From Flavobacteriales bacterium (GTDB taxonomy: Bacteria > Bacteroidota > Bacteroidia > Flavobacteriales > Flavobacteriaceae), in assembly GCA_027008965.1 (NCBI GenBank), contig JALVDN010000085.1, positions 1 through 14,155 of the forward strand: DNA of 14,155 nt, read 5' to 3'. The position numbers were made by a program, and so were the translations under genes. The notes under the pieces were generated by a model that searched no databases, had not been told where the DNA came from, and saw nothing but the letters and a program-made list of their open reading frames with translations. Below are positions 1 to 7,517 of this stretch, in pieces; position 1 is the first letter of the stretch, and each line of letters opens with the position of its first letter.

Positions 1-2
1 CC

Positions 3-830
3 GGCGGAAATTTTTTCGGATATTCCGTGGGTGCTTATGCAAACCGCTATCACTATTCACCCGAATATTTTTACCACAACGGAAGCATTCATGCTAAAAT
101 TTCTTTTAAGGACCCGGACAAACAATTCAGAACAGGGCAAGATTATACGGCGGAATATACCTGGGTGAACAAGGATGCCGCACAACCCGACGAGACCACC
201 CGATACGGTATATTTTTTATCACTCAAAAATTATTTAAAAACGGACTTATTAAAAACTACAAACTCTTGAACCGAATGGAATTTCATCCTTTGTTTTTCA
301 AAATATCGGGTGAATACAAATTCAGAACCTTTTTGGACAAATTCAGGCAACTTGAATTTAGAATTTTTGCCGGTTGGATGCCTTATAATAAAACGCAAAC
401 CGATTATTTTTCTTTTGCTCTCTCCCGCCCTACGGATTATTTATTCAAGTATAATTATTACGGGCGATCCGAAACCACCGGTCTTTTTTATCAGCAATAC
501 ATCTATGCCGAAGGCGGATTTAAAGTTTTTTATGATCATCAATATGCCAATGAAGCAATCTTGGTAAATAATATCAACTTGGGTCTATACAAAAGATTTA
601 ATTTTTTCTTGGATTACGGATGGATAAAAAACAGGAATCAAGCTTTTTCATTTCATTATGACGGCGGCATCAGGTATTATTTGGTTCCGGATTATTTTGA
701 ATTTTATTTTCCTCTTTTCTCTGACCAAGGATGGATCAAACTTGATAAGCACTATTTTTCTAAAATCAGAATTATGTTTGTATTTGATTTACCCCGTTTA
801 TTTAAGCTTATATCCCGGTCATGGTATTAA
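3..830 (+). CDS. C-terminal part of a large envelope protein, probably an M1-type (gluzincin) metallopeptidase; 5' end missing
   Basis: The reading frame is open from base 3 without a start, so the gene begins to the left of the window; the GTG at 27 is internal. The visible 275 residues are rich in Tyr, Phe and Asn and alternate aromatic and polar residues, as in outer-membrane beta-strands. They contain the segments NYYGRSETTGLFYQQ, AEGGFK and YDGGIRYYLVPDYFEFYFP, and end in a basic-aromatic tail, LFKLISRSWY. From memory, this arrangement resembles the C-terminal region of the roughly 1,000-residue flavobacterial M1 (gluzincin) metallopeptidases. The zinc-binding HExxH part would lie upstream and cannot be seen, so enzymatic identity is inference. 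Another large outer-membrane protein is the main alternative. The gene converges on the next one, and its stop codon touches the U-tract side of the minus-strand terminator. Confidence 0.55.
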   Translation, partial: GGNFFGYSVGAYANRYHYSPEYFYHNGSIHAKISFKDPDKQFRTGQDYTAEYTWVNKDAAQPDETTRYGIFFITQKLFKNGLIKNYKLLNRMEFHPLFFKISGEYKFRTFLDKFRQLEFRIFAGWMPYNKTQTDYFSFALSRPTDYLFKYNYYGRSETTGLFYQQYIYAEGGFKVFYDHQYANEAILVNNINLGLYKRFNFFLDYGWIKNRNQAFSFHYDGGIRYYLVPDYFEFYFPLFSDQGWIKLDKHYFSKIRIMFVFDLPRLFKLISRSWY

Positions 831-862
831 AAAAGCCCCGCATATTCAAAACGCGAGGCTTT
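829..862 (-). terminator. Rho-independent terminator of the minus-strand multi-winged-helix gene
   Basis: The minus strand forms a stem of AAAGCC plus CGC against GCG plus GGCTTT, followed by six U residues (plus-strand A829-834). The one imperfect position, C838/A856 on the plus strand, becomes a G-U wobble in minus-strand RNA. This shows the hairpin serves the gene ending at 888. It could also stop plus-strand transcription weakly, because the two genes converge here. Confidence 0.75.
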
Positions 863-887
863 AGGAGTTATAATTGTATCTTTTGAC

Positions 888-2783
888 TTATACTTCAATT
901 TCACTCCAAAAGTCCGAGAGATTTTCAAGTTCTTCTGCGGCTTCAATCAATAACAATCCGGATTCGTTAATTCCATTTGCTCCGATATATCTTGCTCTAC
1001 GAAGCAATGTTAAAGTATTTTCAAAGGTTTCCAAATCCATTTGAAGTAGTTTCAATGCCTTTTTCCAGTTATCCGGAAGAATGCGCACTTTTCTTTCTTT
1101 GACATACAAACTTCCCACTTCTTTCAAAGCCCGCAAAACGTTTATAATGTCAGGCGTAACGGGATATTTGAAATCTCCGGCCAGACCGGTAGTGGCTTGT
1201 TTGATTTTTTTACCCGCTTCCGTTAAAAAAACCATGTTGTTCGGATAGATATGAACAATTCCTCTTGCGTCTAATTTTTCGAGGATTTGAATGAGTTTCT
1301 CTTCATCATAATCGGGTAAGGTTTTTAATAAATCCGAAAAGTAGATACCGGTTGTATAAGGAATGGGTTTCAAAACTTCCAATCCGTATTTTGTAATATT
1401 CGGAGTTTTGTTGTTGTATGCTAAACGGGCGAAAAATCTACCGCTTGGTGTGGGAGCATTGTCAATAGTTTTTGCCTCACGGGCTTTATATACCCAACGA
1501 GAATCAGGTGAGAGAAAAGCATGCCGTGCAAGTGTGATAGCTTTCACCGATTCGGCCGGAATTTCTCTCGGGTTATTTTTTAAGGTTTCCAAAACTTTCA
1601 ATCCGTCATCCGTAGGCTTATAATACATTTTTTCATCTTTACTCAATTGAGGCTCTATCAATTGGAAACCTTGCAACCCGAAAAGTGCCGCATCAAAATC
1701 ATAAATTTTGTTGAACCATTCTTCTGCATTTTTGGTCAATTCCAGTTCCTCCACATATCTTTGCTTCAGTTTAGGAAGTTCTTTGAGCCGTCTTCCGTAT
1801 TTTTCTTTGAGGTCCAGTGCTTCCTTATAGCGTTTATCAATCAATTCTTTTTTTACATTCTTTTTGGTAGGAAGATATTCGGGGTTGGTTTCACTTTTCT
1901 TTAATATTTCATCAATGGTTTTGAGCACTTCAAATTCCAATTCATCGATGTCTATACTCATAGGTTCAATGGAATAATCGTCAAAATAAAGATCTGCGGC
2001 CCGTAAAAGATGAACACCGGCCGGTAAAAATTCACCGTTTTCATCAATAACAGCTTGTGCCATCAAATCTTTTTTTAATTCTTCATCAATTTCTATCCCT
2101 TCTTCTAAATCCATTACGGCTTCCAAATATTCTTGAGTGATAGGCTTGAAAAAGGCGCCTTTCAACAAAGCGGCACGTATTTGCTGTCCTACACCAGTGA
2201 AATTATAAAATTCAGCCGTCGGTGCACTGAAAGCCATCAAGCGCAAAGCTTCGGCTTCCAAAATTTGAAATTTGTCGGCGGCTAATAATTCTCTTTTGGG
2301 AGAAGGACCCGGAAGTGTTTTTTTCAAAAATTCTTGTAATTTGGAATTGATATAAAAATAGGGTCTTAATTCTTCATAAACTTCCAAGACTTTTTTACCG
2401 AATTCGCTCAGTAAATTATTAACAACCATTCCGCGTTTTTCCAATTCGGGTCTAATAATATCATTCACCCTGTCTTTGGCCATTTCAGCCGTGTATAACA
2501 TGTTGATAATTTCGCTTCCAACTATTCTGAAATCATCGGAAAACGCATTAAAATCGGGCATCACTCCTTCAAGTTGTGCCATTCTATATGCTTCCATGAG
2601 CATAATCCCGGGATAAGTTAAATAAAACCTGTCTTCATCTTCACGTAGTAATCCCATCTGTACAAGTTGCACATAGTATAAAAAGTCATCATCCGATTCC
2701 AAAATTTCAAGGGAATCAATGTTTTCCAATTTTTTGTCAAATACCAATTCCAGTATTTTAAAGTGTTTTTTTGTCAGTATCAT
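888..2783 (-). CDS. Multi-repeat winged-helix-like protein of unknown function, possibly DUF505 family
   Basis: A 631-residue soluble protein with no signal peptide or membrane segment, rich in Glu and Lys. I count nine short motifs of the form hydrophobic-T/x-x-x-G followed by an amphipathic helix, centred on Gly59, 129, 199, 256, 394, 448, 467, 524 and 609. Examples are LTYPGIMLMEAYR, PTDDGLKVLETLK, LTEAGKKIKQAT and INESGLLLIEAAEEL. This is the signature of the beta-wing and following helix of archaeal-type winged-helix domains, so the protein is probably a string of wHTH units. A charged helical stretch at about 310-350 may be coiled coil. Overall length and style recall DUF505, which I associate mainly with archaea and deep-branching thermophilic bacteria; that assignment is from memory and uncertain. 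No catalytic motif is visible. The ATG at 2783 is the first in frame. It is a monocistronic gene ending at the 829-862 terminator. DNA binding is plausible but not shown. Confidence 0.6.
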   Translation of the reverse strand: MILTKKHFKILELVFDKKLENIDSLEILESDDDFLYYVQLVQMGLLREDEDRFYLTYPGIMLMEAYRMAQLEGVMPDFNAFSDDFRIVGSEIINMLYTAEMAKDRVNDIIRPELEKRGMVVNNLLSEFGKKVLEVYEELRPYFYINSKLQEFLKKTLPGPSPKRELLAADKFQILEAEALRLMAFSAPTAEFYNFTGVGQQIRAALLKGAFFKPITQEYLEAVMDLEEGIEIDEELKKDLMAQAVIDENGEFLPAGVHLLRAADLYFDDYSIEPMSIDIDELEFEVLKTIDEILKKSETNPEYLPTKKNVKKELIDKRYKEALDLKEKYGRRLKELPKLKQRYVEELELTKNAEEWFNKIYDFDAALFGLQGFQLIEPQLSKDEKMYYKPTDDGLKVLETLKNNPREIPAESVKAITLARHAFLSPDSRWVYKAREAKTIDNAPTPSGRFFARLAYNNKTPNITKYGLEVLKPIPYTTGIYFSDLLKTLPDYDEEKLIQILEKLDARGIVHIYPNNMVFLTEAGKKIKQATTGLAGDFKYPVTPDIINVLRALKEVGSLYVKERKVRILPDNWKKALKLLQMDLETFENTLTLLRRARYIGANGINESGLLLIEAAEELENLSDFWSEIEV

Positions 2784-2877
2784 AGTTTAAAATTTTTTGT
2801 TTCACACATACATAAATAAAAAATCAAGCCATTTTTTATGGAATGTCAATTTTACATGCTATCTGATATTAAGACGT

Positions 2878-2915
2878 AAAAAAAAGCCGGCACCTCAAAA
2901 AGATGCCGACTTTTT
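2878..2915 (-). terminator. Rho-independent terminator of the ferredoxin gene
   Basis: On the minus strand the RNA folds AAAAAGUCGGCAUCU against a GGUGCCGGC-containing arm, with eight U residues after it (plus-strand A2878-2885). Two C/A mismatches seen on the plus strand (2887/2909 and 2893/2903) become G-U pairs on the minus strand. The hairpin therefore evolved for minus-strand RNA. It lies 25 bases past the ferredoxin stop codon and isolates that gene from the one ending at 888. Confidence 0.85.
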
Positions 2916-2939
2916 GACAATAATTCAAGAATAATTAAA

Positions 2940-3254
2940 TTACTCACAATGAAGTTTTGCTTTCTTAGCCAATAGTTCTTCTTCTGTTTCGGGATAATCC
3001 GGATGAGGAACAATAGCATCAACAGGACAAACGGCCACACATTGAGGCTCATCGTAGAATCCTTTACATTCCGTACATTTTTCAGGTACAATATAATAGA
3101 AATCATCCGATAGAGGTTCATGTTCGGTGTCATCATCCAAACATGTGCCGTCCGATAATCTCCAGGGCTCTCCCGGTTCATATATAGCCGTATTGGGGCA
3201 TTCGGAGATACAAGCACCGCAGTTTATACAATCTTCGTTAATTAATAGTGCCAT
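2940..3254 (-). CDS. 2[4Fe-4S] ferredoxin of the long-loop (Alvin/YfhL) type
   Basis: A 104-residue low-potential electron carrier. The first cluster motif is C9-x2-C12-x2-C15-x3-C19-P. The second is C60-x2-C63-x8-C72-x3-C76-P, where the eight-residue loop marks the Alvin/YfhL type rather than clostridial ferredoxin. By family rule, C9/C12/C15/C76 hold one cluster and C60/C63/C72/C19 the other. Two extra cysteines, C38 in an acidic inter-cluster insert and C103 near the end, have no assigned role. I chose the ATG at 3254 because MALLINEDCINCGAC is the usual family start, and because a start at 3287 would lie within the promoter proposed below. The partner is unknown. It is transcribed divergently from a LuxC-family acyl-CoA reductase, a pairing I recall from other Bacteroidota, but a direct redox link between them is inference. 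Confidence 0.93.
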   Translation of the reverse strand: MALLINEDCINCGACISECPNTAIYEPGEPWRLSDGTCLDDDTEHEPLSDDFYYIVPEKCTECKGFYDEPQCVAVCPVDAIVPHPDYPETEEELLAKKAKLHCE

Positions 3255-3272
3255 AGCTGTAATTTTTTTGGT

Positions 3273-3280
3273 TAGTTTTG
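3273..3280 (+). promoter_or_regulatory. -7 promoter element for the acyl-CoA reductase gene
   Basis: TAGTTTTG matches the Bacteroidota -7 consensus TAnnTTTG and lies 26 bases before the ATG at 3307. I see no TTG at the proper -33 distance. It lies only four bases from the opposed ferredoxin -7 element (3285-3292), so the two promoters could not be occupied together. Confidence 0.45.
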
Positions 3281-3284
3281 TAGA

Positions 3285-3313
3285 CAAATATAGAAATTTA
3301 TTTTATATGTCAA
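3285..3313 (-). promoter_or_regulatory. Promoter of the ferredoxin gene (Bacteroidota type)
   Basis: The minus strand reads TTGACA (TTG at 3313-3311), 18 bases, then TATATTTG (3292-3285), an exact match to TAnnTTTG with a -33 TTG. A start site near 3279 would give a leader of about 25 bases before the ATG at 3254. The -33 element lies inside the first codons of the divergent acyl-CoA reductase gene. Confidence 0.7.
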
Positions 3314-4398
3314 CTCAAAAAACCGAAAAAACTTTAATTGAATTCGGTAAGTTTCTCTCACAGTACGGACCCGAAAAAATCACTAAGAAAAATAATATCA
3401 AAAATAATGATCCTTATTTTGAAGTTGTAAAATCTCTTGTGAATAATCTGCATCACAGTAATCCATGGTTTACACCTGATAATGTTAGGCTGGCATTGAG
3501 TAATTGGGTTGAAGCACTCAGTACTGAAAAAATAAAAAAATGGCTTTCAAGTTATAATGTCCCCGACAACACAAAACCCAAAAATGTAGGGATTATTATG
3601 GCGGGCAATATTCCTTTGGTAGGTTTGCATGATTTACTAAGTGTTTTGACTTCGGGACATCGGGCTGTTGTTAAAATGTCATCTTCTGATAACAAACTTC
3701 TACCTGTTCTCGTCAAATATTTGGAAAATATTCATCCGGATTGGAAAGGTAAAGTTGAATTCAAAGAAGAAGGAAGATTTAATAACATTGATGCGGTGAT
3801 TGCTACCGGAAGTGATAATTCTGCACGATATTTTGAATATTATTTCGGAAAATGGCCTCATATAATCCGGAAGAACCGAAACGGAGTGGCGGTTTTGACC
3901 GGTGATGAAAATGAAAAAGAATTAGAAGGTTTGGCAGATGATATTTTCACTTACTTCGGGTTAGGTTGCAGGAATGTTTCCAAAATTTTTGTTCCTAAAG
4001 ATTTTGATTTGAACAAGCTATTCAAAGCTTCTCTCAAATATAGCCATTATACCAATCATGAAAAATATATGAATAACTACCGTTTTAATAAAGCTGTTTT
4101 AAGTATGGATAAATCTTTGAATGAAAATAAAGGAGTTTGGGAAAACGGTTTGCTTATTTTAAAAAGAGATCCGGGTTATTCCGCTCCTGTGAGTGTTGTC
4201 TTTTATGAAGATTATGAGAATGTTGATAATATTAAAAAAATATTGAATCATGATCAAGATAAAATTCAAGTGATTGTTTCTCAGGCTGATATTCCCGGAG
4301 CCATTCCTTATGGCACTACACAAAAGCCCGAGTTATGGGATTATGCAGATGGAGTGGACACAATGGCGTTTTTGCTTGATTTACATAATAAAAATTAA
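3307..4398 (+). CDS. Acyl-CoA reductase, LuxC family
   Basis: A 363-residue cytosolic enzyme related to aldehyde dehydrogenases. Family members reduce acyl-CoA (or transfer and reduce fatty acyl groups) with NAD(P)H to give a fatty aldehyde. The nucleotide-binding part contains AGNIPLVGLHD (99-109) and KMSSSD (123-128). The catalytic nucleophile is expected to be Cys221 in FGLGCRNVSKIFVP, and the C-terminal IPYGTTQKPELWDYADGVDTM segment is also typical of the family. No luxD/luxE or luciferase genes are nearby, so bioluminescence is not implied; the physiological substrate is unknown. I chose the ATG at 3307 because it follows the promoter element and gives the usual family N-terminus; the in-frame upstream extension runs into the ferredoxin gene. 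It ends five bases from the convergent YbjQ-family gene. Confidence 0.88.
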   Translation: MSTQKTEKTLIEFGKFLSQYGPEKITKKNNIKNNDPYFEVVKSLVNNLHHSNPWFTPDNVRLALSNWVEALSTEKIKKWLSSYNVPDNTKPKNVGIIMAGNIPLVGLHDLLSVLTSGHRAVVKMSSSDNKLLPVLVKYLENIHPDWKGKVEFKEEGRFNNIDAVIATGSDNSARYFEYYFGKWPHIIRKNRNGVAVLTGDENEKELEGLADDIFTYFGLGCRNVSKIFVPKDFDLNKLFKASLKYSHYTNHEKYMNNYRFNKAVLSMDKSLNENKGVWENGLLILKRDPGYSAPVSVVFYEDYENVDNIKKILNHDQDKIQVIVSQADIPGAIPYGTTQKPELWDYADGVDTMAFLLDLHNKN

Positions 4399-4403
4399 AA
4401 TGA

Positions 4404-4727
4404 TTAGGAGCTAAGTTTGATTTTAACTGCCGTACCGTAAGCCAAAATTTCAGATGTTCCTTGCATAATCATTGAAGTAGTTAATCTCACATTAACGACC
4501 GCATCCGCACCCATTTTTTGTGCATGCTCCATCATACGTTGCAAAGCTTGTTCGCGCGATTTGGCTTGTAATTTGGTATATTCCGATATTTCTCCTCCTA
4601 CAATATTTTTCAGGCCGGCAACAAAATCACTTACAAACATGCGGGCTCGTACCGTACTTCCTCTGGCAATGCCCAATATTTCGGTTATTTCATAGCCCGG
4701 AATGTTTTCCGTTGTAGTTATAATCAT
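4404..4727 (-). CDS. YbjQ-family protein (UPF0145, PF01906)
   Basis: A 107-residue protein spanning the whole family length. It begins with MIITTTENIPGYEI and has the hallmarks GIARGSTVRARM (19-30), a helix with REQALQRMMEHAQKMGADAVVNVR and a C-terminal EILAYGTAVKI strand. The family is sometimes called heavy-metal-binding from structural studies and forms small oligomeric rings or barrels; its cellular role is not established. There is no signal peptide. The start codon directly abuts the apbE stop, so translation is probably coupled and both belong to the same transcript. Its 3' end faces the acyl-CoA reductase gene with a five-base gap and no visible terminator. Confidence 0.9.
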   Translation of the reverse strand: MIITTTENIPGYEITEILGIARGSTVRARMFVSDFVAGLKNIVGGEISEYTKLQAKSREQALQRMMEHAQKMGADAVVNVRLTTSMIMQGTSEILAYGTAVKIKLSS

Positions 4728-5753
4728 TTATTCATTGTTTTGTTGTTTTATTTTTTTAATATTCAAATCGGGTGAATGCCAAATTCGTATTTGATGGGTG
4801 GAATCCGAAAAAATTAAAATTCCTTTCAAGCGCTTGTGTTTTTCAATCCATTTTTTGGCCCGTTCAAATCCACCGGCCATACAAGCAGTAGCCCAGCCAT
4901 CGGCTTCCATACAAGTAGGAGCAATGACACTGGCGCTTAATAAATTGCTTTGAACAGGATATCCGGTTAAAGGGTTTATGGTATGCACATATTTTTTTCC
5001 TGTTATGGGATCCACTCTAAATTTTCTATAGTTACCCGAGGTGGCTATGGCCTCGTTTTTCAAGTTCACCACCAAAATATTTTTTTCTTCATCTAGTGGC
5101 GATTCAACTGCTATTTCCCATACACGGTCTTCCAATATATTTTTCCCCGAGGCTAACACTTCTCCTCCCAATTCAACAACAAAGTTATAATATCCCTTGC
5201 TTCTTAGCAATGCACCTATTTTATCAATCACATACCCCTTGGCTATAGAATTAAAATCTATAAAAATGGAAGGATTATCTTTTTTAATAACTCCACCGGA
5301 GGTTATTTTTACTTTACTAAATCCAACAAATTGAAGTAAAGAGTCTACCAAGGAAGAATCTTGTTCAATGTTTTCCATTTTTTGTTCGGGTCCGAATCCC
5401 CACGCATTCACCAAAATACCAACTGTCGGGTCAAAAATCCCCCCGGTTTCTTTATAGATTTTCAGAGCTTGCTTATAAACATCCCTAAAATATTCATCTG
5501 CCGTCAATGTTTCACCATGATTTACACGGGAAATCAAAGAATTTTCACGATAGGTTGACAGAGAGGAATTGATTTTATTGATGAGTCTTTCTATATCGGC
5601 TTGGGAAAGAGGTTCTCCTTGACCTTGAATACGAATATAATAGGATGTTCCAAGCGCATATCCTTCATATACTTTTTCATCCTTCCCACCACACGAAACT
5701 AAATTTATACTAAGCGTTACAATCAGGATAAAAAAAGCAAAAAGTTGCTTCAT
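4728..5753 (-). CDS. apbE: FAD:protein FMN transferase, lipoprotein (ApbE)
   Basis: A 341-residue Mg-dependent enzyme that moves FMN from FAD onto a Thr/Ser of target proteins such as NqrB/NqrC or RnfD/RnfG. The N-terminus is a lipoprotein signal with lipobox LVSC and acylated Cys21, placing it outside the inner membrane. Family motifs occur in order: GTSYYIRI (35-42), FDPTVG (107-112), DFNSIAKGY (166-174), ELGGEV (194-199), SGNYRKF (239-245), HTINPLTGYPV (257-267) and ADGWAT (284-289), the last supplying the metal-binding Asp and Thr. Length is normal. No flavinylated substrate gene is in the window; an NQR complex elsewhere is the likely client, by inference. It lies 42 bases after the DUF937 gene and directly abuts the YbjQ-family gene. 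Confidence 0.95.
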   Translation of the reverse strand: MKQLFAFFILIVTLSINLVSCGGKDEKVYEGYALGTSYYIRIQGQGEPLSQADIERLINKINSSLSTYRENSLISRVNHGETLTADEYFRDVYKQALKIYKETGGIFDPTVGILVNAWGFGPEQKMENIEQDSSLVDSLLQFVGFSKVKITSGGVIKKDNPSIFIDFNSIAKGYVIDKIGALLRSKGYYNFVVELGGEVLASGKNILEDRVWEIAVESPLDEEKNILVVNLKNEAIATSGNYRKFRVDPITGKKYVHTINPLTGYPVQSNLLSASVIAPTCMEADGWATACMAGGFERAKKWIEKHKRLKGILIFSDSTHQIRIWHSPDLNIKKIKQQNNE

Positions 5754-5795
5754 GAAACAGCCTGTTAAATAAAAATGATATTTATACCAAATGTT

Positions 5796-6389
5796 TTAGA
5801 AGAATTTCTTACCGAAATTCCATAAATCATCCATGATACTTCCGTCGTTATCCTGATCAATTAATCTTTCTATAAAAGATTGTTCCTGATCACCAGCCGG
5901 AACACTACTCAAGAAACCACTTAGTAAATTTTCCAACATGCCGGGTTCTTGCACTTGATTGCTTCTCATTTGTTTGCCAATCAATCCCATCACTACCGGA
6001 GCGGCCATTTGCAAAACGTTCATGGCCGTTGAAGTATCCACACCGGCTTTTTTACTAACAGCCATGGCAACCACTTCTTTTTTTTGTCCGAATACATGCC
6101 CCAAGATTTTTCCTCCATCTTCCAAAACTTCAGAATTCACCGACCCTCCTCCGAAAATATCTTGCAATTGATCAAAAATACTTCCGTCATGTTTGTTTTG
6201 AAGTGCTTGCATGAGTCCTTGAGCTGTATTGGGATTGGATGCATTCTTTTTCAATGCTCCCAACAACATGGGGATGGCCGTTTGAAAAGCACTTTGAAGT
6301 TGATTGGAATCATTGCCCAAATGTTGGGCGGCTCCTTGGATGAGGGTTTGACCCAATTGTCCTTGTAATAAATCCATTAAATCTGCCAT
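5796..6389 (-). CDS. DUF937 (YidB-like) protein
   Basis: A 197-residue protein of the DUF937 family, function unknown. The N-terminus MADLMDLLQGQLGQTLIQG and the AIPMLLGALKKNA segment are typical. It has an internal duplication. A helix-rich unit followed by HDGSIFDQL (67-75) is echoed by a second unit, MNVLQMAAPVVMGLIGKQM (123-141), followed by NDGSIMDDL (181-189). Gly-rich DGGKILGHVFG (91-101) separates the halves. It has no signal peptide or convincing membrane span, although amphipathic and Ala/Met-rich helices suggest self-assembly. It sits between ilvE and apbE with short gaps and is probably co-transcribed with them. No functional link to either neighbour is visible. Confidence 0.85.
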   Translation of the reverse strand: MADLMDLLQGQLGQTLIQGAAQHLGNDSNQLQSAFQTAIPMLLGALKKNASNPNTAQGLMQALQNKHDGSIFDQLQDIFGGGSVNSEVLEDGGKILGHVFGQKKEVVAMAVSKKAGVDTSTAMNVLQMAAPVVMGLIGKQMRSNQVQEPGMLENLLSGFLSSVPAGDQEQSFIERLIDQDNDGSIMDDLWNFGKKFF

Positions 6390-6424
6390 AATTTTTAAGT
6401 TTAGAGTTTCCTAAAAATAATAAA

Positions 6425-7498
6425 TTATTTTTTAACCGGAACCATCCAACCATACGGATCGGGTGCTATGCCATATTGAATATTCATCAACATCTCTTTC
6501 AACACGTTGGCATAGGCATTATCCAACCGGGGTAATGCATAGTATTCACCTTCATAACCCAAACCCACAATAGGCAAAACGGTTGCCGCCGTTCCTGTTC
6601 CAAAAATTTCTTTCAAATGACCTGATTTAGCTCCTTCCACCACTTCTTTAACTTCTATGGGCCGTACTTCCACGTTAATTCCATGGTCTTTGGCTAGGGT
6701 TATAATACTGTCACGCGTCACCCCGTTTAAAATCCTGTCACCCGTTGGGGCCGTAACAAGGTTATCACCCAAACGGAAAAACATGTTCATGGTTCCCGCT
6801 TCTTCCAAATATTTGTGATTGCAGGAGTCAGTCCAAATGATTTGCTGATAACCTTCTTCCAAAGCTTTGTTGGTGGGCATAAATTGTGCAGCATAATTTC
6901 CGGCGGCTTTGGCATATCCTATACCACCGTTGCATGCACGGCTGTATCTCGTTTCTATTTTTACCTTCACATCACCCGAATAATATTTATCTGCCGGTGA
7001 AAGTATTATCATAAAACGATAATCGGTAGAAGGTGCAGCAGATATTTGATTTTCGGTAGCAATAAAAACAGGACGTATATATAAAGCCTTTCCGAATCCT
7101 TCTGGAACCCATGAACTATCCAAATCCACCAATTTTTTGAGCGCAGATAGAAAAATATCCTCCGGAATTTGAGGCATAGCCAATCGCTCGGCAGACAAAT
7201 TCATTCGTCTAATGTTTTTTTCAGGTCGAAACAGATAAACATCACCTGTTTCTATAAACTTATAGGCTTTCATGCCTTCAAAAATAGCCTGGCCGTAATG
7301 AAAAACTTTGGCGGAAGGCTCATACGAAAAAGCTTGATAAGGAATAATTTTCGGAGTTTGCCATACACCATCCTTATAATCCATTACAAACATATGATCT
7401 GTATAAACTGCACCAAAAATCAGATGATTAAAATCCACCTCCGAAATCCTGGATTGGGCAACTTGAGTCACTTCAATTAAATCTGCTACATTTTTCAT
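6425..7498 (-). CDS. ilvE: Branched-chain-amino-acid aminotransferase (IlvE)
   Basis: A 357-residue PLP-dependent fold-type IV aminotransferase that interconverts Leu, Ile and Val with their 2-oxo acids using glutamate/2-oxoglutarate in the cytosol. The catalytic lysine is Lys197 in GIGYAKAAGNYA. Other family marks are FHYGQAIFEGMKAY (66-79), RPEKNIRRMN (91-100), EAGTMN (233-238) and the GTGTAA phosphate-binding turn (300-305). The length is that of the long, eukaryote-like BCAT group usual in Bacteroidota. The ATG at 7498 follows a good promoter. It is the first gene of the probable ilvE-DUF937-apbE-ybjQ operon, with 35 bases to the next gene. No leader peptide or attenuator is visible upstream. 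Confidence 0.96.
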   Translation of the reverse strand: MKNVADLIEVTQVAQSRISEVDFNHLIFGAVYTDHMFVMDYKDGVWQTPKIIPYQAFSYEPSAKVFHYGQAIFEGMKAYKFIETGDVYLFRPEKNIRRMNLSAERLAMPQIPEDIFLSALKKLVDLDSSWVPEGFGKALYIRPVFIATENQISAAPSTDYRFMIILSPADKYYSGDVKVKIETRYSRACNGGIGYAKAAGNYAAQFMPTNKALEEGYQQIIWTDSCNHKYLEEAGTMNMFFRLGDNLVTAPTGDRILNGVTRDSIITLAKDHGINVEVRPIEVKEVVEGAKSGHLKEIFGTGTAATVLPIVGLGYEGEYYALPRLDNAYANVLKEMLMNIQYGIAPDPYGWMVPVKK

Positions 7499-7517
7499 AG
7501 TAAAAAATTTTAATATT

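Noticed and set aside
2797..2833. Possible minus-strand promoter for the multi-winged-helix gene (TTG with TATGTGTG).
   Set aside because: The -7 match has one mismatch and the spacer is only 14 bases, too short compared with the other promoters in the window.
3255..3287. Eleven-residue longer N-terminus for the ferredoxin (start at 3287).
   Set aside because: It would start within the likely -7 element, and the family normally begins a few residues before the first cluster cysteine.
3127..3306. In-frame upstream extension of the acyl-CoA reductase.
   Set aside because: It overlaps the ferredoxin gene on the other strand and both promoters, and the family N-terminus starts at 3307.
3307..4398. 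Part of a bioluminescence (lux) system.
   Set aside because: No luxA, luxB, luxD or luxE genes are present; LuxC-family reductases occur widely without luciferase.
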